A stretch of DNA of 12,734 nt from positions 1 to 12,734 of the forward strand of contig JAMOVZ010000116.1 in the NCBI GenBank assembly GCA_027061865.1. The letters are read 5' to 3'. Below the pieces are notes generated by a model, which had not been told where the DNA came from, ran no database searches, and saw nothing but the letters and a program-made list of their open reading frames with translations. Shown here one piece after another: positions 6,595-12,734 of this stretch. The position numbers were made by a program, and so were the translations under genes. Within the stretch, counting starts at the first letter, position 1. Each line of letters begins with the position of its first letter. Source of the stretch: Desulfobacterales bacterium (GTDB lineage Bacteria; Desulfobacterota; DSM-4660; Desulfatiglandales; Desulfatiglandaceae).

Positions 6595-9252
6595 ATGACT
6601 AAGATAGTTTTAGCACTCAAGAAGGCAGAAGATTCGGCCCATGTGGCCGATAAGCTCGGCCGTGATCTTGACAAACACCTCATTGTTAACCTCCCCCCTG
6701 GAGTGGATCTCAGCTCCTTCATCCCTAAGACAGAATTCTGCGCCCTTGTCATAGATCTTTCCTTGCTATTGAAGAGTGGGAAAGAACTGCTCCGTTCAGT
6801 CAAGCAAAAACGCTCTAGCCCGCCAGTCATAGCCCTGGTGGACCCGGGAAGAGAGTCGGAGGCCCTTGAACTAATAAAGGAGGGCCTTGATGACTATGTG
6901 CTCAATTCCCCCTCCGGCCTTTCTCATCTTCCAGTCTCCATAAGGATTTCCCTTGAGCGCTCAAGGCATACCAGAGCAGCCATTAAAGAGATTGAAGAAA
7001 CCCATCAGCTCATATTCGAGAGGAGCCCTATCGGAATATTCCGCACTACTCCTGAAGGCCGGATCCTTGATGCCAACCCGGCTTTCGTGGAAATGATGGG
7101 TTATCCTGACAAAGAAACCTTTTTGGCCACCAACATAATCAACTTCTACGTGAATCCCGAGGAACGGGAGAGATGGAAAGAGGCCCTTGAGAAAGAGGGC
7201 TTTGTAAAGGGTTATCAACTGGAATGGAAGAGGCTTGATGGGAGCCCTGTCTGGATCGAAAGTTATGGCTATGTGCAGCGCGGCGAGAAGGGAGAGGTCC
7301 TTTACTATGGGGGCATAATACAGGATATCACCTGGAAAAAGCTGGCAGAAGAAGCATTAAAGGAAAGCGAAGAGAGGTACAGGACCTTAATTGAGGCAAG
7401 CAATGACGGCATATGTATCATTCAGGAGGAATCCTTTGCATTCGTAAACAAGAAATTCCTGGAAATCTTTGGGTTCTCCTCAGATAAGGAGATATTGGGC
7501 GAGCCCTTTTTCAAAATAATCCATCCGGATGATATTGAAAGGATTTTGCGGATAAAGCGCTTACGCAATAAAGGCGGACCAGCCCCCAGTAGATACGAGT
7601 TCAAGGCAAGGAGAGTCGATGGCCGCCTACTTTATATAGAGGTTTCCGCAGCTTACCTCAACTTTAAGGCCCGGCCCGCCTCCATGCTTTTTTTGCGGGA
7701 TATCACGGAGAGGCGGCGTGGAGAGGAAGAAAGGATGCTGCTTGCAACAGCAATATATCAGTCCTCAGAGAGCATCGTTATTACAGATTCTAAGGGAAAC
7801 ATCCAATACGTAAATCCTGCCTTTGAAGAGATCACCGGCTATAGCCGCTCAGAAGTGCTGGGGGAAAATCCAAGGGTGCTGAAGAGCGGTCAACATGGCG
7901 AGGCCTTTTACAAAGAACTTTGGGATACGATCACTTCTGGCAAGACCTGGCGCGGCTCATTCGTAAACAAGAGAAAAGACGGCACCCTTTATGAGGAAGA
8001 GGCCACGATCAGTCCAGTCACGGACATAAAGGGCAATATTACCAATTTTGTTGCGGTAAAAAGGGATGTAAGTGGTCAACGCCGACTTGAGCGCATGCTG
8101 CGCCAGGCCCAAAAGATGGAGGCAATAGGGACGTTGGCTGGTGGCATAGCACACGACTTTAACAACATCTTGAGCGCCATAGTGGGCTATGCCGAGTTGG
8201 CATACATGGATCTGGCCCCCGACTCTGCCTTGGCTGGGAACATAGAGCAGATCTTGGCGGCAGCCGGCAGGGCCAGGGACCTGGTGAGACAAATACTTGC
8301 ATTCAGCAGGCAAAGCGAAGAGGAAAAGAGGCCCATCCATGTCCAGCCCATCGTGAAGGAAGTTATCAGGATGTTACGTTCTTCCCTTCCTGCCTATATG
8401 GAGGTCCGCGGGCAAGTGGATTCAAAGGCCGGTCCAATAATGGGAGATCCGATCCAGGTGCACCAAATTCTAATGAATCTTTGCACCAATGCGGCCCAAG
8501 CCATGAGAGAAGAGGGTGGAGTGATTGAAATCAAGCTAGAAGAGATAGAAATTGGCCACGATTACACTGGCATCCAGCCGGAGGCAAGGGCTGGGAAATA
8601 CCTGAAGTTGGTAGTGAGGGATACGGGATGCGGCATGAGTCCCGAAATAATGGAAAAGATCTTTGACCCATATTTTACCACCAAGTCCAAGGGTGAAGGC
8701 ACCGGCCTGGGTCTTTCCGTCGCAATGGGCATTGTGAAGGAATATGGAGGCTTCATTGAAGTAGAGAGCGCCCCGAGCCAGGGAAGCACCTTTAAGGTTT
8801 ATCTGCCTATCACCCCGGAGCAAGGCAGTCAAACACAAGAGAGGCCTCAACAGGAAGATATCACAGGCCGGGGAGAGCATGTGCTCCTAGTGGATGACGA
8901 GGAAGTGCTTGTTGAAATTGCCTCACAGATGCTCCATGCCCTTGGCTATCAGGTCACCCAGAGGACCAGTCCAATTGAGGCCCTGGAGCTCTTCAAGTCC
9001 AGAAGCGGAGACTTTGACATAGTGGTCACCGATATGACCATGCCACAAATGACTGGAGACAAGTTGGCCATTAATCTCTTGCAGATAAGGCCCGACATAC
9101 CCATAGTGCTTTGTACCGGTTTCAGCGAAAGGATAGGAGAGGCAGAGGCGAGGCAGCTGGGGATTAGGGAATTCCTGATGAAGCCTTTTGTGCTAAAGGA
9201 TCTCGGCCACGCCGTAAAGAGGGCCTTAACCCGGCCCGACGGCCCCGCTTAG
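6595..9252 (+). CDS. Hybrid sensor histidine kinase: pseudo-receiver, three PAS, HisKA-HATPase, receiver
   Basis: This 885-residue cytosolic hybrid kinase starts with a receiver-like domain (about 1-115) that keeps an Asp at D54 in ALVIDLS but lacks the acidic pair after strand 1 and the late Lys, so it is probably not phosphorylated normally. PAS1 (about 135-250), PAS2 (about 260-375) and PAS3 (about 385-495) follow; PAS1 and PAS3 show DANPAF and VNPAFEEITGYSR, and the PAS/PAC ends read IIQDIT, FLRDITERR and VKRDVS. The kinase core has the phospho-accepting His H520 in GGIAHDFNN, N-box Asn N632, G1 box DTGCG (676-680) and G2 loop GTGLGLS (702-708). The C-terminal receiver has D767/D768, phospho-acceptor D813, T841 and K863 (LMKPF), all intact. 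No membrane helix is seen, so inputs are intracellular, perhaps redox or ligand. ATG 6595 lacks a strong ribosome site. No DNA-binding partner is adjacent. The stop overlaps that of convergent manA by four bases. Confidence 0.95.
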   Translation: MTKIVLALKKAEDSAHVADKLGRDLDKHLIVNLPPGVDLSSFIPKTEFCALVIDLSLLLKSGKELLRSVKQKRSSPPVIALVDPGRESEALELIKEGLDDYVLNSPSGLSHLPVSIRISLERSRHTRAAIKEIEETHQLIFERSPIGIFRTTPEGRILDANPAFVEMMGYPDKETFLATNIINFYVNPEERERWKEALEKEGFVKGYQLEWKRLDGSPVWIESYGYVQRGEKGEVLYYGGIIQDITWKKLAEEALKESEERYRTLIEASNDGICIIQEESFAFVNKKFLEIFGFSSDKEILGEPFFKIIHPDDIERILRIKRLRNKGGPAPSRYEFKARRVDGRLLYIEVSAAYLNFKARPASMLFLRDITERRRGEEERMLLATAIYQSSESIVITDSKGNIQYVNPAFEEITGYSRSEVLGENPRVLKSGQHGEAFYKELWDTITSGKTWRGSFVNKRKDGTLYEEEATISPVTDIKGNITNFVAVKRDVSGQRRLERMLRQAQKMEAIGTLAGGIAHDFNNILSAIVGYAELAYMDLAPDSALAGNIEQILAAAGRARDLVRQILAFSRQSEEEKRPIHVQPIVKEVIRMLRSSLPAYMEVRGQVDSKAGPIMGDPIQVHQILMNLCTNAAQAMREEGGVIEIKLEEIEIGHDYTGIQPEARAGKYLKLVVRDTGCGMSPEIMEKIFDPYFTTKSKGEGTGLGLSVAMGIVKEYGGFIEVESAPSQGSTFKVYLPITPEQGSQTQERPQQEDITGRGEHVLLVDDEEVLVEIASQMLHALGYQVTQRTSPIEALELFKSRSGDFDIVVTDMTMPQMTGDKLAINLLQIRPDIPIVLCTGFSERIGEAEARQLGIREFLMKPFVLKDLGHAVKRALTRPDGPA

Positions 9253-10466
9253 GAAGAAAAGGGTACGGTCGCTTTATATGCCGCCCCCCGGCCCTTTAAG
9301 GTAACTGGATGGGCTAGAGACGGGATAAATGCTGACCTCCCTGACCCCAGCTTAACTGGCTCCCCCTGTGATTCTGAGCTTACCCGCAGCTCACCACCGG
9401 TACAAATAATAATGGAGGAGGCTTCCCGCCCTGCCCTGCCAAGGCTCATCACTTCACCTTTAATCCTAATGACACTCAATTGAAACTCCTCGGCAGGTGT
9501 CCGATAAATCTGCTCACCGAACCCTGCCGTCTCGGGTTTGATCTTATGAACCCGGGTAGGGGCGAACTTGCACACCTTCAAAAGCTCTTCCACATCCACG
9601 TGTTTGGTCGTCAAGCCTCCTCGGACCACATTATCGGAATTGGCCATGATCTCTATTCCCATTCCCCTCAGGTAAGCGTGAAGCTCACCTGCAGGAAGAT
9701 AGATAGCCTCGCCCGGTTCCAAGGTTATTAAATTCAAGAACAGGGGAGAGAGTACACCTGGGTCTGCTGGATATTTCTCATGCAGCATTACTACCCACTG
9801 GAACTCCTTTTCTTTGGCGCTGAGTTTCCTGGCCTTCTCTGCAACCGATCCTACGAGCGCCTTAAGTTGTTGAGCCCCCATCTTCATCAAGGTCTCGAAG
9901 AAATCACGAATCCCTCGCCCTTGTGGAGAGGCCGTCAGCCTTTCTAATAAATGAGCACAAGAGGAGGGTAGCACCTTTTCGAGGAGACTCGAAATCTTCT
10001 CCGGCTCCCTGAAGCCCTTCATGGCCTCAAAGGTGGTGAGGGCGCAGAGGAGCTCTGGTTTATGATTTTGGTCTTTATAGTTTCTGTTCGGGGCGTCAAT
10101 GGGGATGCCGAGCCGCTCTTCACGCAAGAAGCCAGCCCGTGCCTGGGATCGGTTCGGGTGTACTTGGATGGAAAGGGGCTGTTGGGCAGCAAGCACCTTT
10201 AAGAGAAACGGCAGTTCAGGTCCAAACCGCTCATACACCTTCCTGCCTAATACTGCGGCCGGGTCCTTGCGGATGAAATCAATCAAGCTCTCCCACCTTT
10301 TTTGGACCAAGACCTGCGAAGGGGCCTTGGGATGGGCGCCCATCCACAGCTCCGCCATGGGCTTGTTTTCCGGGTTTTCAATGCCCAGAAGTTCTGGAAT
10401 GGCAGTTCTTGAACCCCATTCATAGTATTGAATTGGATTTTTCATGGGCAAGACCTGGGAAAACAT
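9249..10466 (-). CDS. manA: Mannose-6-phosphate isomerase, class I
   Basis: This 405-residue enzyme interconverts mannose 6-phosphate and fructose 6-phosphate in the cytosol, feeding GDP-mannose and thus polysaccharide or lipopolysaccharide sugars, or mannose use. The type I zinc site is complete: Q101 and H103 in SIQVHP, E138 in NHKPELL and H263 in PAGELHAYL. The active-site block NSDNVVRGGLTTKHVD (276-291) holds the expected Arg (R282). The N-terminus has the family's YEWGSRTAIPELLG. The length is close to the Escherichia coli enzyme (391). ATG 10466 is chosen because a strong AAGGGAGGG lies just upstream; ATG 10445, seven codons in, would fit family alignments but has a poor ribosome site. 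It follows the methionine aminopeptidase gene by 62 bases on the same strand and may share its transcript. The stop overlaps the hybrid kinase stop. Confidence 0.96.
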   Translation of the reverse strand: MFSQVLPMKNPIQYYEWGSRTAIPELLGIENPENKPMAELWMGAHPKAPSQVLVQKRWESLIDFIRKDPAAVLGRKVYERFGPELPFLLKVLAAQQPLSIQVHPNRSQARAGFLREERLGIPIDAPNRNYKDQNHKPELLCALTTFEAMKGFREPEKISSLLEKVLPSSCAHLLERLTASPQGRGIRDFFETLMKMGAQQLKALVGSVAEKARKLSAKEKEFQWVVMLHEKYPADPGVLSPLFLNLITLEPGEAIYLPAGELHAYLRGMGIEIMANSDNVVRGGLTTKHVDVEELLKVCKFAPTRVHKIKPETAGFGEQIYRTPAEEFQLSVIRIKGEVMSLGRAGREASSIIICTGGELRVSSESQGEPVKLGSGRSAFIPSLAHPVTLKGRGAAYKATVPFSS

Positions 10467-10470
10467 GCAT

Positions 10471-10479
10471 CCCTCCCTT
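10471..10479 (-). promoter_or_regulatory. Ribosome binding site fixing the manA start
   Basis: On the minus strand AAGGGAGGG ends four bases before ATG 10466. The core GGAGG is five bases away. It favours this ATG over the second in-frame ATG at 10445. Confidence 0.65.
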
Positions 10480-10528
10480 AAGGACCCGGTTTGTTGCTGG
10501 CGCTCTTGCCGAACAGTAATTTTGGGTA

Positions 10529-11413
10529 TCAGATGGGATAGGGGGTTAGGCTCTCGCAGCCGTCCTCGGTTACCAGGATTGTCTGCTCAAATTGAGCCGA
10601 CAAAGAGCCGTCGGCAGTAACAGCGGTCCACCTATCATTCAAGATCCGCAGCTCTTTACCCCCTAGGTTAATCATGGGCTCCACTGTAAAGACCATGCCT
10701 GGCACCAACACCACTCCCTGTCCTCTCTTGCCAAAGTGAGGAATTTGCGGAGGTTCGTGAAACTTGAACCCCACTCCGTGACCGACAAATTCCCGAACAA
10801 CAGAACAGCCCCGGGACTCAGCATACTTCTGGATGGCCCAACCGATATCGCCAACAGTATTGCCAGGGGCTACCTGATTGATGCCGCGCCTAAGGCACTC
10901 TTTGGCCACCTCCACAACTTTTTTGGCCTCCGGCGCAGGAGTGCCCACAAAAAAGGTCTTGCTCACATCGGCATAATACCCATCCAGCACAGGGGTCACA
11001 TCCACATTTACAATGTCGCCTTCCTTAAGCACTCTGGGACCGGGTATTCCGTGGCAGATCACCTCATTGACAGAGATACACACACTCTTGGGGAACCCTT
11101 TGTAGTTTAGAGGGGCTGGTCTCGCCCCGCGCCTTACAGTGTATTCATGAACAAGGGTGTTTAGCTCTTCAGTGGCAATGCCTGGCCTGATGGCTTTCTC
11201 TACAAGGTCTAGTGTTTCAAGGGCCAACCTGCCACATCTCTTTATAGCTTCTACATCGGCCTTGTTCTTCAGCCTGATTCCATACTTCTTGTAATAGAGC
11301 TCCTTTACCCGATTTCCGGCCCCCTCTTTTCCAAGGCAACACTTCTTATACTTCAATCCACTTCCACACGGGCAAGGAGCATTTCTGCCGATCTTTTTGC
11401 TCTCCCTAAACAC
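10529..11413 (-). CDS. map: Methionine aminopeptidase type I with N-terminal SEC-C zinc motif
   Basis: The 294-residue protein removes the initiator Met from nascent proteins. All five metal ligands of the pita-bread fold are present: D138, D149, H212, E245 and E276, with H121 in the position of the catalytic His. An N-terminal extension of about 45 residues holds a SEC-C zinc motif, GRNAPCPCGSGLKYKKCC (residues 9-26), with C14, C16, C25 and C26; the same motif ends SecA proteins, where it binds SecB and ribosomes. MAPs with this extension are known, and it is presumed to help ribosome docking. The start is GTG 11413 with GGGGGAGGG nine bases upstream; no in-frame start lies above it. manA follows 62 bases downstream on the same strand, an association without an obvious functional link. 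Confidence 0.96.
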   Translation of the reverse strand: MFRESKKIGRNAPCPCGSGLKYKKCCLGKEGAGNRVKELYYKKYGIRLKNKADVEAIKRCGRLALETLDLVEKAIRPGIATEELNTLVHEYTVRRGARPAPLNYKGFPKSVCISVNEVICHGIPGPRVLKEGDIVNVDVTPVLDGYYADVSKTFFVGTPAPEAKKVVEVAKECLRRGINQVAPGNTVGDIGWAIQKYAESRGCSVVREFVGHGVGFKFHEPPQIPHFGKRGQGVVLVPGMVFTVEPMINLGGKELRILNDRWTAVTADGSLSAQFEQTILVTEDGCESLTPYPI

Positions 11414-11527
11414 TTGGACACACCCTCCCCCAAACTTGCCTCCCGGACCTTACCAAAAAGACCATGACAAGTAAAGAAATGCAAATTCATGGACCCGCGG
11501 AATCAGATGCAGGAACAAAGTAAACGG

Positions 11528-11568
11528 GGATTTGAGAAAGGAAAGGTGATTCGCCTGCTCAAACCTTT
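11528..11568. repeat. Nested inverted repeats downstream of the RecA-like ATPase gene
   Basis: In the 172-base gap between the ATPase and map genes, TTTGAG (11531-11536) can pair with CTCAAA (11558-11563), extended by GG/CC across one bulged A, while AAAGGT (11542-11547) can pair with ACCTTT (11563-11568). The two stems share base 11563 and interleave, so they are alternatives or a pseudoknot-like arrangement. On the minus strand the stems are followed by only a weak T-rich stretch, so this is a doubtful terminator for the ATPase transcript. The rest of the gap shows no clear promoter or gene. Confidence 0.25.
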
Positions 11569-11585
11569 AATCAATCGGCCATTCC

Positions 11586-12281
11586 CTAACATTCCACCAG
11601 AAAGGTCGCCGAGTCTAGCTTCAACTTCGCATCCTCGGCCACGGGATGGTCATGGTCCTTTAGGAGCCTTAAATAGAGCCCGGTTGGTTCTGGTTTCAAC
11701 TGCAAGATAACATCAAACAGTTCATCCACCTTGTGGCACGGATAAGGAATGCCCCGCTCATTGACCTCTGTTCTGTGTCGATGAGACAGCGCGCTGAACC
11801 AGACCTCGGCTTCAAGCTCTTTGGCCAGTTCTTTTAGCCCCAGGAGCAGGTCCTTTTCAACGCTTTCAAAGTCTAGTCCGTCAATCACCATGGTATTAGG
11901 TGTAAACGCCGTCTTTCTGGAAAGGTTGGCCAAAGAGGAACGAAGCCTATTGAGGTCAAAGCTATTATTGAGGTAAGAGAGAATCATCTTGTTGCGGTCC
12001 ATTTTCAGCCTTAGCTCCAGGTCATCGTCAAGGCCCAGGGCCTTGAGAAAATCATGAAATATCACATTATAATAGGACCTCACTTTTTCTGGTGTCTCCT
12101 CCACAGAAACGTGCACCAGCATCTCTCCCTGGAAGATTTTTTCAAGGGCAATGTTTATGAGGCAGGCCGTCTTTCCCACCCCTGCCCTTGCTATCAGAAC
12201 CGCCATATTTCCAGGCCCAAGGGCCTCGCTTGAACAGATATCAAAAATCCTTAAAGGACTAACTTTTCGTAACCGATCCAT
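11586..12281 (-). CDS. RecA/KaiC-like P-loop ATPase of unknown function
   Basis: This 231-residue protein is a single RecA-type ATPase domain. The Walker A is ARAGVGKT (31-38), with Ala replacing the first Gly of GxxxxGKT but GVGKT intact. After the next strand, VSVEETPEKV (58-67) holds a Glu pair (E61/E62) placed like the catalytic carboxylates of KaiC and RadA. Walker B is NTMVIDGLDF (129-138) with D134. Late motifs include FSALSHRHR (162-170), resembling the RecA L2-side sensor region. There is no helicase, zinc-finger, lon-like or DNA-binding extension, unlike RadA, DnaB or two-domain KaiC, and no membrane segment. ATG 12281 has GGGGAG just upstream. It lies 57 bases downstream of the elongation factor G gene on the same strand, so it may be cotranscribed or use its own promoter in that gap. 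I recognise the superfamily but not a named gene. Confidence 0.82.
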   Translation of the reverse strand: MDRLRKVSPLRIFDICSSEALGPGNMAVLIARAGVGKTACLINIALEKIFQGEMLVHVSVEETPEKVRSYYNVIFHDFLKALGLDDDLELRLKMDRNKMILSYLNNSFDLNRLRSSLANLSRKTAFTPNTMVIDGLDFESVEKDLLLGLKELAKELEAEVWFSALSHRHRTEVNERGIPYPCHKVDELFDVILQLKPEPTGLYLRLLKDHDHPVAEDAKLKLDSATFLVEC

Positions 12282-12295
12282 CTTTCCACTCCCCG

Positions 12296-12315
12296 ATTAA
12301 ATTTAATTGCGCAAT
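12296..12315. repeat. Overlapping perfect palindromes upstream of the ATPase gene
   Basis: ATTAAATTTAAT (12296-12307) is a perfect 12-base palindrome, and ATTGCGCAAT (12306-12315) is a perfect 10-base palindrome sharing two bases with it. Both fall in the -10 and spacer region of the candidate promoter and could be operator sites. No matching regulator is in the window. Confidence 0.35.
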
Positions 12316-12331
12316 CCCCATCTGTTGTCAA
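12301..12331 (-). promoter_or_regulatory. Candidate sigma-70 promoter for the RecA-like ATPase gene
   Basis: On the minus strand a perfect TTGACA (12331-12326) starts a few bases after the elongation factor G stop. The best -10 is TTAAAT (12306-12301, 4 of 6) with a long 19-base spacer. A start near 12294 would leave only about 12 bases before the ATPase ATG, just enough for its ribosome site. The long spacer lowers confidence. Confidence 0.35.
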
Positions 12332-12338
12332 GCACCCC

Positions 12339-12734
12339 TTACCGTGATTTCTTGGCCAATTTTTCCCTTCGTTTGGCAGCCTTTAATTCCTCTGCCACAG
12401 ACTCGGGGACCCTGGCATACCGGGCGAATTCCATGGTGAATTCCCCTTTCCCCTGGGTCAAAGAGCGGAGGGTTGTGGAGTAGCCAAACATCTCGGCCAA
12501 AGGGACCTCGGCCTCTATGGTAGTAAAGACCCCGTCTTCCACAGAGCTTAGGATAACCCCTCTCCTCTGGTTTATAGAGCCCATCACGGCCCCCTGATAC
12601 TCGGAAGGACACTCCACCACCACCTTCATTATGGGTTCCAGTATCACGGGTTTTGCCCTCATATAGGCCTGCTTGAAGGCGCCCACGGCTGCTTGGTAAA
12701 AGGCCCTCTCTGATGAGTCCACACTATGGTGACG
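12339..12734 (-). CDS. fusA: Elongation factor G, C-terminal part (5' partial)
   Basis: The frame is open to the window edge, so only the last 131 residues of a protein of about 690 are seen; the GTG at 12722 is an internal Val codon. The visible part covers the end of domain IV, HHSVDSSERAF followed by AFKQAYMRAKPVILEP, and domain V, IMKVVVECPSEYQGAVMG, INQRRG, EVPLAEMFGYST.LRS.TQGKGEFTMEF. EF-G is the GTPase that drives ribosome translocation and, with RRF, recycling. The GTPase domain is outside the window, so the main fusA copy cannot be told from an EF-G paralogue; the absence of rpsL/rpsG/tuf on the visible side neither supports nor excludes this. The protein ends with a basic tail rich in Lys and Arg (KRREKLAKKSR). 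Stop TAA is at 12341-12339, with no terminator hairpin before the ATPase gene. Confidence 0.9.
   Translation of the reverse strand, partial: RHHSVDSSERAFYQAAVGAFKQAYMRAKPVILEPIMKVVVECPSEYQGAVMGSINQRRGVILSSVEDGVFTTIEAEVPLAEMFGYSTTLRSLTQGKGEFTMEFARYARVPESVAEELKAAKRREKLAKKSR

Noticed and set aside
11489..11710. A plus-strand 73-codon frame starting in the gap between map and the ATPase gene
   Set aside because: It runs antisense into the ATPase coding region, has no convincing ribosome site and its translation is low-complexity basic sequence without family features.
12328..12612. A 94-codon minus-strand frame overlapping the elongation factor G end
   Set aside because: It is an alternative frame of the EF-G domain V coding sequence, and its Gly/Arg-rich translation has no family features.

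Overview
The window looks like chromosomal sequence from an anaerobic Gram-negative bacterium, most likely of the Deltaproteobacteria (Desulfobacterota) type. The pointers are an aldehyde ferredoxin oxidoreductase (AOR) family enzyme paired with a MoaD/ThiS-like protein, a dense set of GAF/PAS sensor kinases with a diguanylate cyclase, a well-matched sigma-54 promoter, and housekeeping genes of bacterial type. This placement is inferred from gene content only. No rRNA, tRNA, transposon or CRISPR array was recognised.

Layout. (1) 1-792 (+): the C-terminal part of a penicillin acylase family Ntn-hydrolase whose start lies outside the window. (2) 793-953: a regulatory gap with a candidate sigma-70 promoter and a terminator-like hairpin that can compete with an alternative hairpin. 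(3) 954-3401 (+): a two-gene unit of an AOR family tungsten/molybdenum-pterin enzyme and a small ubiquitin-fold sulfur carrier. (4) 3398-6376 (-): a GAF-GGDEF diguanylate cyclase and, upstream of it, a soluble GAF-GAF histidine kinase; a sigma-54 promoter overlaps the last codons of the kinase and points at the cyclase. (5) 6595-9252 (+): a large hybrid histidine kinase (degenerate receiver, three PAS, kinase core, receiver), divergent from the GAF kinase across a 218-base gap. (6) 9249-11413 (-): mannose-6-phosphate isomerase preceded by methionine aminopeptidase with an N-terminal SEC-C zinc motif. (7) 11586-12281 (-): an unnamed RecA/KaiC-like ATPase. (8) 12339-12734 (-): the C-terminus of elongation factor G, cut by the window edge.

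How the genes may work together. The AOR-like enzyme needs a metal-bis-pterin cofactor, and MoaD-type proteins donate the dithiolene sulfur of that pterin, so the pair makes biochemical sense. The central 6 kb is a signalling block: two cytosolic-looking sensor kinases and a c-di-GMP cyclase, with no separate DNA-binding response regulator in view. The sigma-54 promoter suggests the cyclase can be switched on separately from the kinase upstream. The right-hand third is mostly housekeeping (sugar-phosphate metabolism, N-terminal methionine removal, translation).

The features most worth a second look are the possible attenuator ahead of the AOR gene, the unusual Cys spacing in that enzyme, the sigma-54 promoter inside the kinase gene end, two identical 4-base stop-over-stop convergent junctions, and the uncharacterised ATPase next to EF-G. 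I do not see a clearly new multi-gene system such as a defence island.
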